Below are positions 1-5,911 of a stretch of 7,789 nt of DNA, piece after piece. The stretch spans positions 1 to 7,789 of the forward strand of contig CAZQLM010000041.1 of NCBI GenBank assembly GCA_964594175.1, given 5' to 3'. The notes beneath the pieces were generated by a model. The model ran no database searches and was not told where the DNA came from. It saw only the letters and a program-made list of their open reading frames with translations. The position numbers and the translations under genes were made by a program. Source of the DNA: SZUA-1535 sp964594175 (lineage in GTDB: Archaea; Aenigmatarchaeota; Aenigmatarchaeia; Aenigmatarchaeales; SZUA-1535). Within the stretch, counting starts at the first letter, position 1, and each line of letters begins with the position of its first letter.

Positions 1-586
1 GAAAAGTGAGCTTGTAGAAGAAGGTCCATTTGCTGATTTAACCGAAACATGGGATATTGTTAGAGAGCAGCCTGTTCTTGAGATAGAGAAGCTCTATTAC
101 AAAAGCAATTTTATTTACCGCACCATTTTGCCGGCAGGGGCTGAGCACAAGCTTTTAATGGGCCTGCCGCAAGAACCAAGAATTTATTCAATAGTTTCTA
201 ACACTCTGCCAAGAGTGAAAAATGTTTGCTTAACTCAAGGTGGTTGTTGTTGGCTGCATGCTGTTGTTAGCATAGAAAAGAAGAAAGAGGGTGAAGGAAA
301 AAACGCTGGACTAGCAGCGCTAGCAGCACATCCTTCTTTAAAGCGCGTGGTGGTTGTTGATAGCGATATTGATATTTTTGATGAAAAACAAGTGGAGTGG
401 GCTATAGCTACTCGTGTACAGCCTACAAAAGATGTAATAATAATTCCTTCTTGCAAGGGTTCTTCTTTAGACCCTTCCCAAAAAGAGGATAGCACAACTG
501 ATAAATGGGTTATAGATGCTACGAAACCTTTAAAGGAGAAAGAAAAATTCGAAAGGATAAAATTCGGTGAACAAAGTGAAAATTAG
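1..586 (+). CDS. UbiD-family decarboxylase, C-terminal part (probable anhydromevalonate phosphate decarboxylase); 5' end outside window
   Basis: The frame is open from base 2, so the start lies upstream; 194 residues are visible, a little under half of a usual UbiD protein. UbiD enzymes are prenylated-FMN-dependent (de)carboxylases. Visible family motifs are EGPFAD at residues 7-12 of the fragment, which aligns with the EGPFGE segment carrying two of the three catalytic acid/base residues (E7 kept, the second Glu replaced by D12); VDSDIDIFD at 119-127; EWAIATR at 132-138; and IDATKP at 171-176. The N-terminal part with the catalytic Arg and metal ligands is not in the window. Neighbouring aconitase-X subunits, ubiX and isopentenyl phosphate kinase point to trans-anhydromevalonate 5-phosphate as substrate, giving isopentenyl phosphate in the archaeal mevalonate pathway. 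Family assignment is firm; the substrate is inferred from context. The 3' end overlaps the next gene by 20 bases. Confidence 0.88.
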   Translation, partial: KSELVEEGPFADLTETWDIVREQPVLEIEKLYYKSNFIYRTILPAGAEHKLLMGLPQEPRIYSIVSNTLPRVKNVCLTQGGCCWLHAVVSIEKKKEGEGKNAGLAALAAHPSLKRVVVVDSDIDIFDEKQVEWAIATRVQPTKDVIIIPSCKGSSLDPSQKEDSTTDKWVIDATKPLKEKEKFERIKFGEQSEN

Positions 587-953
587 CACAGGAAAAGGAA
601 AATACAAAATTTTCTGCGAAATTAAGCAAATTGGTGAGGATTTGCTTTTGCTCGTTTATGGTGGAGAAAAACCGCATGCCGGGAGTGTTTGCATAGCACA
701 ACCAAGAGAAAGCTTGAAAAATAAAAGCAAAACGAGCTGCACCTCAAGCGTTTTTAACTTTCTTGGTCATAAAGACGAAGCTATAGCGAGAATGTTCGCA
801 GAGAGAATTTGCAGAAAAACAGGAAAAAAAGTAATAGCATTAGCTGGAGTGCATGTAAAAAATGCTAGCTATGAAGAAATTAATGTTATCTTAGAAAACG
901 CTAGAAAGCTGCTGGAAAAAACTTTGCAAAATTTATCGTCATTTGTCGGATAG
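567..953 (+). CDS. LpdD-like protein (prenylated-flavin/UbiD-associated accessory protein)
   Basis: This 128-residue protein starts with GTG, overlapping the end of the UbiD gene by 20 bases in another frame, which suggests translational coupling; only a weak AAGGA lies upstream. It resembles the LpdD-like domain found beside UbiX and UbiD genes in bacterial gallate/hydroxyarylic acid decarboxylase operons and in archaea, thought to help prFMN delivery or maturation. Features seen are GGEKPHAG at residues 32-39, GHKDEAIA at 67-74 and AGVHVKNA at 93-100, each with one His (H37, H68, H96) that could form a shared metal or ligand site; that site is inference. There is no signal peptide or membrane segment, so it should be cytosolic. 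Its position between the UbiD and dehydratase genes, with ubiX downstream, suggests that it serves this decarboxylase. The assignment is from memory of the motif pattern and is moderately sure. Confidence 0.7.
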   Translation: MNKVKISTGKGKYKIFCEIKQIGEDLLLLVYGGEKPHAGSVCIAQPRESLKNKSKTSCTSSVFNFLGHKDEAIARMFAERICRKTGKKVIALAGVHVKNASYEEINVILENARKLLEKTLQNLSSFVG

Positions 954-960
954 AGCTTTG

Positions 961-991
961 TTTTTTAAGTATTTTTATCAATTTTTAAGAT
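961..991 (+). promoter_or_regulatory. Candidate internal promoter (TATA-like) for the dehydratase genes
   Basis: The 38-base gap before the large dehydratase gene is T-rich and lacks a Shine-Dalgarno site. The TTTTTTAAGTA stretch at 961-971 is centred about 26 bases before the ATG at 992, the spacing expected of an archaeal TATA box driving a leaderless transcript. No clear purine-rich BRE precedes it, and the T run could instead cause partial termination after the upstream genes. The call is tentative. Confidence 0.3.
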
Positions 992-2170
992 ATGTATCTT
1001 ACTAAAGAAGAAGAGGTAATTCTCTCTGGAGAGAAAGGCGAGATTCTTGCAAGATTTATGAAGCTTCTTGTAAAACTTGGAGAAAAATTTGGAGCAGAAA
1101 AACTAATTCCTGTTAGCTCTGTTCAAATTGCAGGGATAAGCTACAAAAACATCTCTGATCCAGGCTTGGAATTTTTGGAAGAAATAGCAAGAAGTGATGT
1201 AAAAACAAATGTTATTAGCTTTATGAATCCTGCAGGAATGGATTTAGAGCTTTGGAAAGAGCTTGGGATAAGCGAAGAATTTGCGAAAAAGCAGTTAAGA
1301 ATAATTGATGCTTTGAAAAAACTTGGTGTGATAGCAAGCGCTACCTGCACACCTTACTTAGCAGGAATGCTTCCTAGATTCAAGGAACACGTGGCATGGA
1401 GCGAAAGCTCAGCTGTAATTTTTGCTAACTCCGTGCTTGGAGCTAGAACAAACAGAGAAGGAGCTTTTACTGCATTAGCAAGTGCATTAATAGGGAAAAC
1501 ACCTTATTATGGTTTGCACCTGGAAGAAAACAGAAAAGCCAATTTTAAAATAAAGGTTGATTGCAAACTGAAAAATGAAGCAGATTTTTCCATACTTGCG
1601 TATTTTCTCTGCAAATATTTCAAGAAAGGTATACCATTTTTTGAAGGTTTTATTGCAAGCGCGGATGAGCTAAAGCTACTTGGAGCTAGTTTAGCGGCTT
1701 ATGGTGCTTTTGCTCTTTTCCATGTAAAAGACGTTACTCCAGAAGCTTCTCTACAAAATGAATTTGATGATAAATTACTTGTTACAGAGCAGGATTTAAG
1801 TAAAGCAAAAATGGAAGTGGTAAAGGAGATAGAGCCAGATATTATTGCAATAGGCTGTCCACATGCTTCGATAAGAGAAATAAAAAAAATTTTCTCTCTT
1901 TTGGAAAACAAAAAAATGAAAATACCTGTGTGGGTATTCACTTCTCGAGTAACAAAAAAACTGGTAGATGAGAAATTTAGAAACATACTCGAAAAACTCA
2001 ATGTAAAGATATTTTGCGATACGTGCCCTGTTGTAATGCCTCTGAAGGAAATTGGTATTAAAAGTGTCGCAACAAATTCTGGCAAGGCTAGATTTTATCT
2101 TCTTAATCAAGGTATGAATGTTTATTTCGCTGATTTGAAAACGCTAATAGATAAATTTTCAGAAGGGTGA
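992..2170 (+). CDS. Phosphomevalonate dehydratase large subunit (aconitase X catalytic domain)
   Basis: The 392-residue product is the large, iron-sulfur-containing subunit of an aconitase-X-type enzyme. In archaea this family, paired with a small subunit, dehydrates (R)-mevalonate 5-phosphate to trans-anhydromevalonate 5-phosphate. Seen here are ATCTPYL around C119, GCPHAS around C289 and CDTCPV with C342 and C345; C119, C289 and one of the last pair are the likely cluster ligands. NSVLGARTNREG (146-157) and TNSGKARFY (361-369) are further family signatures. Length is normal for the separate large subunit. The separate small subunit follows after 4 bases. Context with UbiD, UbiX and isopentenyl phosphate kinase favours the mevalonate role over the bacterial hydroxyproline dehydratases of the same superfamily. 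The ATG at 992 has no Shine-Dalgarno site and may be leaderless. Confidence 0.9.
   Translation: MYLTKEEEVILSGEKGEILARFMKLLVKLGEKFGAEKLIPVSSVQIAGISYKNISDPGLEFLEEIARSDVKTNVISFMNPAGMDLELWKELGISEEFAKKQLRIIDALKKLGVIASATCTPYLAGMLPRFKEHVAWSESSAVIFANSVLGARTNREGAFTALASALIGKTPYYGLHLEENRKANFKIKVDCKLKNEADFSILAYFLCKYFKKGIPFFEGFIASADELKLLGASLAAYGAFALFHVKDVTPEASLQNEFDDKLLVTEQDLSKAKMEVVKEIEPDIIAIGCPHASIREIKKIFSLLENKKMKIPVWVFTSRVTKKLVDEKFRNILEKLNVKIFCDTCPVVMPLKEIGIKSVATNSGKARFYLLNQGMNVYFADLKTLIDKFSEG
2166..2170 (+). promoter_or_regulatory. Ribosome binding site of the dehydratase small subunit
   Basis: GGTGA, a good match to the anti-Shine-Dalgarno sequence, overlaps the stop codon of the large-subunit gene and lies 4 bases before the ATG at 2175. 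It supports that start and suggests coupled translation of the two subunits. Confidence 0.6.
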
Positions 2171-2174
2171 GTGA

Positions 2175-2570
2175 ATGAAGAGGATTAAATGCAACCCTGT
2201 GTCAGGTGGTAAAGCAGAGGGAGAAGTTATTTTCACGAAAGAACCAATAAGTTTTTATGGTGGTGTGGATATGAAAACTGCAAGAGTTATAGAAAAAGGT
2301 CACGAACTTGAAGGAAAAAGCATTGCCGGAAAAGTGCTGGTGTTTCCTCACGGCAAGGGCAGCACGGTAGGAAGCTATGTTATCTATGGTCTGAAAAAAT
2401 ACGGAAAAGCTCCTTTAGCTCTGGTTGTAGAAGAAGCAGAAGCGATAATAATTTCAGGTGCTATTTTAGCTTCTATCCCGTGCGTTGATGGTGTAAAAAT
2501 AAATGAATTGGAAAATGTCAAGAAAATAATGGTAAACGCTGATAAAGGTGAGATAGAAGTAATTGAATAA
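2175..2570 (+). CDS. Phosphomevalonate dehydratase small subunit (aconitase X swivel domain, DUF126 type)
   Basis: This 131-residue protein is the swivelling-domain subunit that closes over the active site of the large subunit encoded just upstream. The signature is PHGKGSTVGSYV (residues 58-69), in which S63 corresponds to the conserved Ser of the aconitase swivel domain thought to act in catalysis. The N-terminal GGKAEGEV (11-18) and the later EEAEAIIISGAILASIP region (86-102) also fit the family. Length is typical of a stand-alone small subunit; in many bacteria the two domains are fused. It begins 4 bases after the large-subunit stop. It should form a cytosolic heterodimer converting mevalonate 5-phosphate to trans-anhydromevalonate 5-phosphate; the substrate is inferred from the operon. 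Confidence 0.9.
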   Translation: MKRIKCNPVSGGKAEGEVIFTKEPISFYGGVDMKTARVIEKGHELEGKSIAGKVLVFPHGKGSTVGSYVIYGLKKYGKAPLALVVEEAEAIIISGAILASIPCVDGVKINELENVKKIMVNADKGEIEVIE

Positions 2571-2579
2571 GAAAACCTT

Positions 2580-2586
2580 GGTGAGG
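2580..2586 (+). promoter_or_regulatory. Ribosome binding site of ubiX
   Basis: GGTGAGG lies 4 bases before the ATG at 2591, in the 20-base gap after the dehydratase small-subunit gene. It fixes the ubiX start and indicates that ubiX is translated from the shared transcript. Confidence 0.6.
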
Positions 2587-2590
2587 TTTC

Positions 2591-3157
2591 ATGAAGCTAA
2601 TTGTAGCAGTTTCAGGGGCAAGCGGTGTTGAGCTTGCGTTAAAGCTGATGAAAATTCTAAAAGAAAAATCCGTTAGGCTAAGCATAGTAATTTCTGAAAA
2701 TGCAAAAAAAGTTTTTGAACACGAGCTTGGAATAAATGCAAATGAGGTAGATAAAATATTACAAAAATTTGGAAGAGTTTTTAGCAACACTGATTTTTCT
2801 TCTGAACTTGCCTCTGGCTCAAGCTTCTGCTATGAAGGAATGGTAGTTTTGCCGTGCAGCATGAAAACGCTTGCAACAATAGCAAATGGTTTGGAAATTA
2901 ATCTCATTGCAAGGGCGGCAAGCGTTTGTCTGAAAGAAAAGAAAAAGCTTGTTATCTGCCCAAGAGAAACACCTTTAAGAACTGTGCACATAGAAAACAT
3001 GCTGAAGCTCGCAATGGAAGGTGCTATTATTTTACCTTTGATGATGAGTTTTTATTTAAAAGAAAAAAGCTATGAAGCTATGATAAACAATATTTTAGGA
3101 AAAATCCTGAAAATTTTTGATTTGGAATTTAGTAAAAATTGGAGGTGGAAAGAATGA
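2591..3157 (+). CDS. ubiX: Flavin prenyltransferase UbiX
   Basis: The 188-residue product transfers a dimethylallyl group to reduced FMN, making the prenylated FMN cofactor that UbiD-family decarboxylases need. The N-terminal flavin-binding SGASG (residues 8-12), the central LPCSMKTLATIANG (87-100), the NLIARAASV stretch, CPRETPLR around 137-144 and GAIILPLM near 159-166 are the standard family signatures in the usual order. Length is normal. The start ATG has a strong GGTGAGG site upstream. The gene lies between the dehydratase subunits and isopentenyl phosphate kinase and overlaps the latter by 4 bases, so its cofactor most likely supplies the UbiD protein at the beginning of the window. 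The product is soluble, with no signal peptide. Confidence 0.95.
   Translation: MKLIVAVSGASGVELALKLMKILKEKSVRLSIVISENAKKVFEHELGINANEVDKILQKFGRVFSNTDFSSELASGSSFCYEGMVVLPCSMKTLATIANGLEINLIARAASVCLKEKKKLVICPRETPLRTVHIENMLKLAMEGAIILPLMMSFYLKEKSYEAMINNILGKILKIFDLEFSKNWRWKE
3141..3147 (+). promoter_or_regulatory. Strong ribosome binding site that sets the ipk start
   Basis: GGAGGTG is a near-perfect Shine-Dalgarno site, inside the end of ubiX and 6 bases before the ATG at 3154. It excludes the in-frame TTG at 3139, which would place the site inside the coding region, and supports the ATGA stop/start overlap. Confidence 0.75.
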
Positions 3158-3960
3158 AAAAAGAACTTGTGATAATGAAGCTTGGCGGTTCGCTGATAAC
3201 TTACAAAAACAGATGGATACCAGCGATAAATGAAGACAACCTAAAAAGATTCGCAAAAGAAATTGCCGAAGCTTACGAGCAAAGAAAAAATGCGCTAAAT
3301 CTTGTTTTACTTCACGGTGCTGGAAGCTACGGACATGTTCTTGCTACACTTTACAAAGCTTTGAAGGAAAATTACTACGAAAGAAGACTTCTTGGTTTTG
3401 CCGAAATACAGCGATTGCAGAACGAGCTTAATGCTGTAGTTTGCTCGCATCTTCAAAACTATAATCTTCCTGCCTTTCCTGTACAAGCTTCGGCAAGTGC
3501 TGTTATGGAAAACGAAACTCTTTTGCATATGGATGTGCAAGCTATTAAGGGTTTGCTTTCAATTGGTGCTATTCCAGTTCTTTATGGTGTTCCTGCTTAT
3601 GACAAAGCTTTAGGTGGTGGTATACTTTCAGGAGATGAAATAATGAAATACCTTGCAAAGAAACTTAAGCCACATAAGCTTGTTCACGTGACTGATGTTG
3701 ATGGTATTTATGATAAAGATCCAAAGCTTTTCAGGGATGCCAAGCTGATAAAAAAAATTACTAGAGAAAATTTTGATGAGCTCGAAAAAATGCTCACCGG
3801 TTCAAAGCATTTCGATGTTACTGGTGGAATGTGGAGAAAAGTCAAAGAAATTTTCAAAATCAAAGGTATTAAAGCTGAGATAATTAACGGTTTGAGGAAA
3901 AACTACGTTAAAAGGGTTTTGCTTGGAGAAGAAGGACTAGGCACTTTGATTGAAACATAG
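3154..3960 (+). CDS. ipk: Isopentenyl phosphate kinase
   Basis: This amino acid kinase-fold enzyme phosphorylates isopentenyl phosphate to isopentenyl diphosphate with ATP, the last step of the archaeal mevalonate pathway. I start it at the ATG that overlaps the ubiX stop (ATGA), giving 268 residues, because a GGAGGTG site lies 6 bases upstream. Signatures are MKLGGSLIT (8-16, with K9), HGAGSYGH (54-61) where H61 matches the catalytic His that separates this family from other amino acid kinases, GILSGDE (156-162), VTDVDGIYDKDP (179-190) and DVTGGMWRKV (221-230). Length agrees with the family. It completes the route started by the dehydratase and UbiD genes in the same run, and it is the last gene before a convergent gap. 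Confidence 0.95.
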   Translation: MKKELVIMKLGGSLITYKNRWIPAINEDNLKRFAKEIAEAYEQRKNALNLVLLHGAGSYGHVLATLYKALKENYYERRLLGFAEIQRLQNELNAVVCSHLQNYNLPAFPVQASASAVMENETLLHMDVQAIKGLLSIGAIPVLYGVPAYDKALGGGILSGDEIMKYLAKKLKPHKLVHVTDVDGIYDKDPKLFRDAKLIKKITRENFDELEKMLTGSKHFDVTGGMWRKVKEIFKIKGIKAEIINGLRKNYVKRVLLGEEGLGTLIET

Positions 3961-4081
3961 AAATTTCACAATACTAGCTTTTTTGAATTTACCAATGAAG
4001 GAAGGAGAAAGTGAAGTATTTTCAAATTTGTATAAAGCATGCAATTCGTTGAATAATGGTATTCTGAAAATGAAAGAGATG

Positions 4082-4135
4082 AAGTTTTTTTCTTTTCACA
4101 AAGAAACTTGTCAAAGAAAAATTTTAAATTTCTTT
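4082..4135. terminator. Candidate convergent terminator region between ipk and the HAD gene
   Basis: The 181-base gap between two convergent genes (3961-4141) holds no convincing gene. A T-rich tract at 4085-4096 (seven T, one C, four T) is of the kind that ends archaeal transcription on the plus strand. A 7-bp inverted repeat, AAAGAAA at 4113-4119 and TTTCTTT at 4129-4135 with a 9-base loop, sits 6 bases past the stop of the minus-strand HAD gene and could act in either direction. Function is inferred from position and composition only. Confidence 0.4.
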
Positions 4136-4141
4136 ATTTGA

Positions 4142-4765
4142 TTATATTTCTATTTTCTTCAAAATTCTCGGTAAATAGATTGTATTGGAGACTTTATAAT
4201 CAGCTATTTTTTGTAGAGATTTTGAATTAGAATTTGCTACTATTACAGTTCCTCCATATTTTTTTATTTCTTTTGCAAGTTCATAATCATTTTCTCCCTG
4301 TAGTATACCAATCACTTTTTGTGGAGAAAGATTGTAGTAAAGTGTACGAAATATTTCAGGTTTGGAAATATAGCCTTTTATAGAAAGCTTTTCTTCATCC
4401 CATTGTGTTGTTGCATGTATTTCTTCAATAGGAAATTTTTGTTTCAAAACTTCTTTTACTTCAGGTAGCTCTGCTAAAGGGTTATCTGTTATTACATGTG
4501 TTTCATAGTTTTTTGATTTGATCCATTCTAAAAATTCTACCACACCTTCATAAGGTAATGTTTCTTTTATAACATTTGCAATTTTCGTTGGCGAAGCTTG
4601 AGAAAGAATCTTTTCTACACATGTGTAAAGAATTTTAAAATCCATCTTTATTGCATTCATAAGCTTTTTGTATTCATATTTTACTCCAAATTTTTCTGCA
4701 AGAGGTTTTGCCTCATTCATAAGCAAACCAGATAAATCTGTGACACAAAGCTTCAGAAGAATCAC
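4142..4765 (-). CDS. HAD-superfamily protein with degenerate motif I, function unknown
   Basis: The 207-residue product has a haloacid dehalogenase-like layout: VTDLSGLL (residues 8-15) with the nucleophile D10 as motif I, VITDN (91-95, T93) as motif II, a candidate Lys near K135, and QGENDYELA (156-164, D160) as motif IV. The second Asp of the normal DxD phosphatase motif is Ser (S12), so ordinary acid/base catalysis may be altered or lost. I do not recognise the subfamily; some archaeal HAD proteins begin with a similar TDLEGP motif. The start used is a GTG 2 bases after the stop of the prenyl synthase gene, so the two are almost certainly cotranscribed. The start is uncertain because the only nearby ribosome-site-like sequence (GGTGAT) overlaps the GTG itself. 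A role in prenyl or lipid phosphate metabolism is only a guess from the neighbour. Confidence 0.7.
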   Translation of the reverse strand: MILLKLCVTDLSGLLMNEAKPLAEKFGVKYEYKKLMNAIKMDFKILYTCVEKILSQASPTKIANVIKETLPYEGVVEFLEWIKSKNYETHVITDNPLAELPEVKEVLKQKFPIEEIHATTQWDEEKLSIKGYISKPEIFRTLYYNLSPQKVIGILQGENDYELAKEIKKYGGTVIVANSNSKSLQKIADYKVSNTIYLPRILKKIEI

Positions 4766-4767
4766 CT

Positions 4768-5838
4768 TTACACATCGCGCTCTATGAGAAATTGTGAAAA
4801 AGCTTTTAATTTTTGCTTAGCCTCGCTTTCTGGAAGAAGTTTTTCCACTTCTTCCCATGTTTTTTTCACAAGCTCGCGAGCAAAGTTTTTAGCAAACTCT
4901 ATTGCATTATATTTTTTCATTATCTCAATTGCTTCTTTGATTAATTTTTCATCTTTTGTATGCATGTTAAGAATTTCTTCTAAACGTTGAGCATCTTCTT
5001 TGCTGGCGTTTTGTAGTGTATAGATAACCATCAGCGTGCGCTTCCCTTCTGTTATATCTTCTCCTATTCCGCCCTTTTTCCTTGCTAGCTCGCTTTCTGA
5101 TATGTTAAGAATATCATCCTGTATCTGGAAAGCTATTCCTATACTTTCTGCGAAATGTCCGAGCTTTTCAACAACTTCATCGCTTGCTCCAGCGCAAATA
5201 GCTGCAATCTTAGCGCTCATTCTTGCTAAAGTACCTGTTTTGAAAGCGCACATTTGCAAGTACTTTTCTACTGTTATTTCCTTTCCCCATCCTTTATGCC
5301 AGCCTATGTCCATCGCCTGACCAAAGTGAATATTATTCATTTCCTGAATGTAAACTTCAAGAATTTTTTGAAATTTTTCTTTTCCAAATTTTTCTCTGTT
5401 TTTAAATAATGGTATTAAAGGAAAGAAATACATCCAGTTCCCGGTATTTATAGCAACGTCTACTCCGAAAATTTTGTGCAAGCATGGCTTTCCGCGGCGA
5501 AACTCGCTGTTATCCTCTATATCATCAACAATTATCGAGGCGTTGTGAACTATTTCAGGTATGAGCACAAGATCAAGGTATTCTTCTGGTTTTGCACCAA
5601 GAGCTTCTGTTACAAGCAAGAAAAGATAGGGTCTCCATCTTTTACCCCCGCGATCGAGAAAATCCCAAAATGGATCAATAACAGTTTTCTGTATTATTTC
5701 AAGATCGAACTCGTATCTCGCATTTCCACAAATCCTTTCAAGCCATTCCATATTGATTTTCCTTGGAACCCATTTTTCAATCGTAGCATCTATTATAGGC
5801 TTTTTTTCTTCGAGAAGCTTTTTTATGTCATAACGCAT
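4768..5838 (-). CDS. Polyprenyl (probably geranylgeranyl) diphosphate synthase
   Basis: This trans-prenyltransferase condenses isopentenyl diphosphate with allylic diphosphates to make the C20 (or longer) chains of archaeal membrane lipids. Motifs run in order: GGKRWRP (64-70), first Asp-rich motif DDIEDNS with RRGKP (105-118), AINTGN (129-134), HFGQAMDI (171-178), KTG (200-202), second motif QDDILN (240-245) and EDITEGK (260-266). The second motif ends in Asn rather than the usual Asp. Residues 4 and 5 before the first motif are Ser and Ala, so the aromatic chain-length stopper of typical archaeal enzymes is missing and product length is uncertain. At 356 residues it is somewhat longer than most homologues, mainly by an N-terminal extension. 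It would consume the IPP made by the opposite-strand operon. The ATG has a TATA-like box 29 bases upstream, suggesting a leaderless message shared with the HAD gene. Confidence 0.92.
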   Translation of the reverse strand: MRYDIKKLLEEKKPIIDATIEKWVPRKINMEWLERICGNARYEFDLEIIQKTVIDPFWDFLDRGGKRWRPYLFLLVTEALGAKPEEYLDLVLIPEIVHNASIIVDDIEDNSEFRRGKPCLHKIFGVDVAINTGNWMYFFPLIPLFKNREKFGKEKFQKILEVYIQEMNNIHFGQAMDIGWHKGWGKEITVEKYLQMCAFKTGTLARMSAKIAAICAGASDEVVEKLGHFAESIGIAFQIQDDILNISESELARKKGGIGEDITEGKRTLMVIYTLQNASKEDAQRLEEILNMHTKDEKLIKEAIEIMKKYNAIEFAKNFARELVKKTWEEVEKLLPESEAKQKLKAFSQFLIERDV

Positions 5839-5839
5839 A

Positions 5840-5870
5840 GGTTATGATTTTTAGATTATTTTTATTTAAA
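5840..5870 (-). promoter_or_regulatory. TATA-type promoter of the prenyl synthase/HAD pair
   Basis: On the minus strand the sequence TTTAAATA begins at 5870, with its centre about 29 bases before the ATG at 5838. This predicts transcription starting at or a base or two before the start codon. No Shine-Dalgarno site precedes the ATG, in agreement with a leaderless message. The preceding minus-strand bases (ACAACA) are only a weak BRE. Confidence 0.5.
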
Positions 5871-5898
5871 TGTTGTGCTTTGTTGAATTTGTATTCGG

Positions 5899-5911
5899 CT
5901 TTCGTCGAAAG
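5899..5911. repeat. Short perfect palindrome upstream of the prenyl synthase promoter
   Basis: CTTTCG-T-CGAAAG is a 6+6 base palindrome around one central base, in the 100-base gap between the ribonuclease Z stop and the prenyl synthase start, about 30 bases upstream of the TATA-like box. TGTTGAAT occurs directly repeated on either side (5881-5888 and 5915-5922). It could be an operator or a weak hairpin after ribonuclease Z, although no T run follows it on the minus strand. It could also be chance. Confidence 0.3.

Noticed and set aside
1699..2110. Two minus-strand frames of 104-128 codons opposite the dehydratase large subunit
   Set aside because: They lie wholly opposite a strongly conserved coding sequence, carry no family motif, and are rich in residues expected from reading an AT-rich gene backwards.
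1..3157. A bacterial-type aromatic acid decarboxylase operon (UbiX-UbiD-LpdD arrangement) or quinone biosynthesis
   Set aside because: The aconitase-X subunits lie between these genes, and isopentenyl phosphate kinase overlaps ubiX. That ties the set to the archaeal mevalonate pathway rather than hydroxybenzoate or quinone metabolism.
4003..4052. A good AGGAG site followed by GTG at 4011
   Set aside because: The frame stops after only 13 codons, too short to support as a gene without other evidence.
3950..4141. A 63-codon plus-strand frame running out of the end of ipk through the convergent gap
   Set aside because: It starts inside ipk at a TTG with no ribosome site; the first internal ATG (3995) also lacks one. 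The sequence has no recognisable motif and crosses the probable terminator T tract.
5476..5847. A 123-codon plus-strand frame opposite the N-terminal half of the prenyl synthase
   Set aside because: It is antisense to conserved motifs of the synthase, has no ribosome site and resembles no known protein; it is a shadow frame.
5899..5911. The palindrome as an intrinsic terminator of rnz
   Set aside because: No T run follows it on the minus strand and the stem with a usable loop is only 5 bp, so it is listed only as a repeat.
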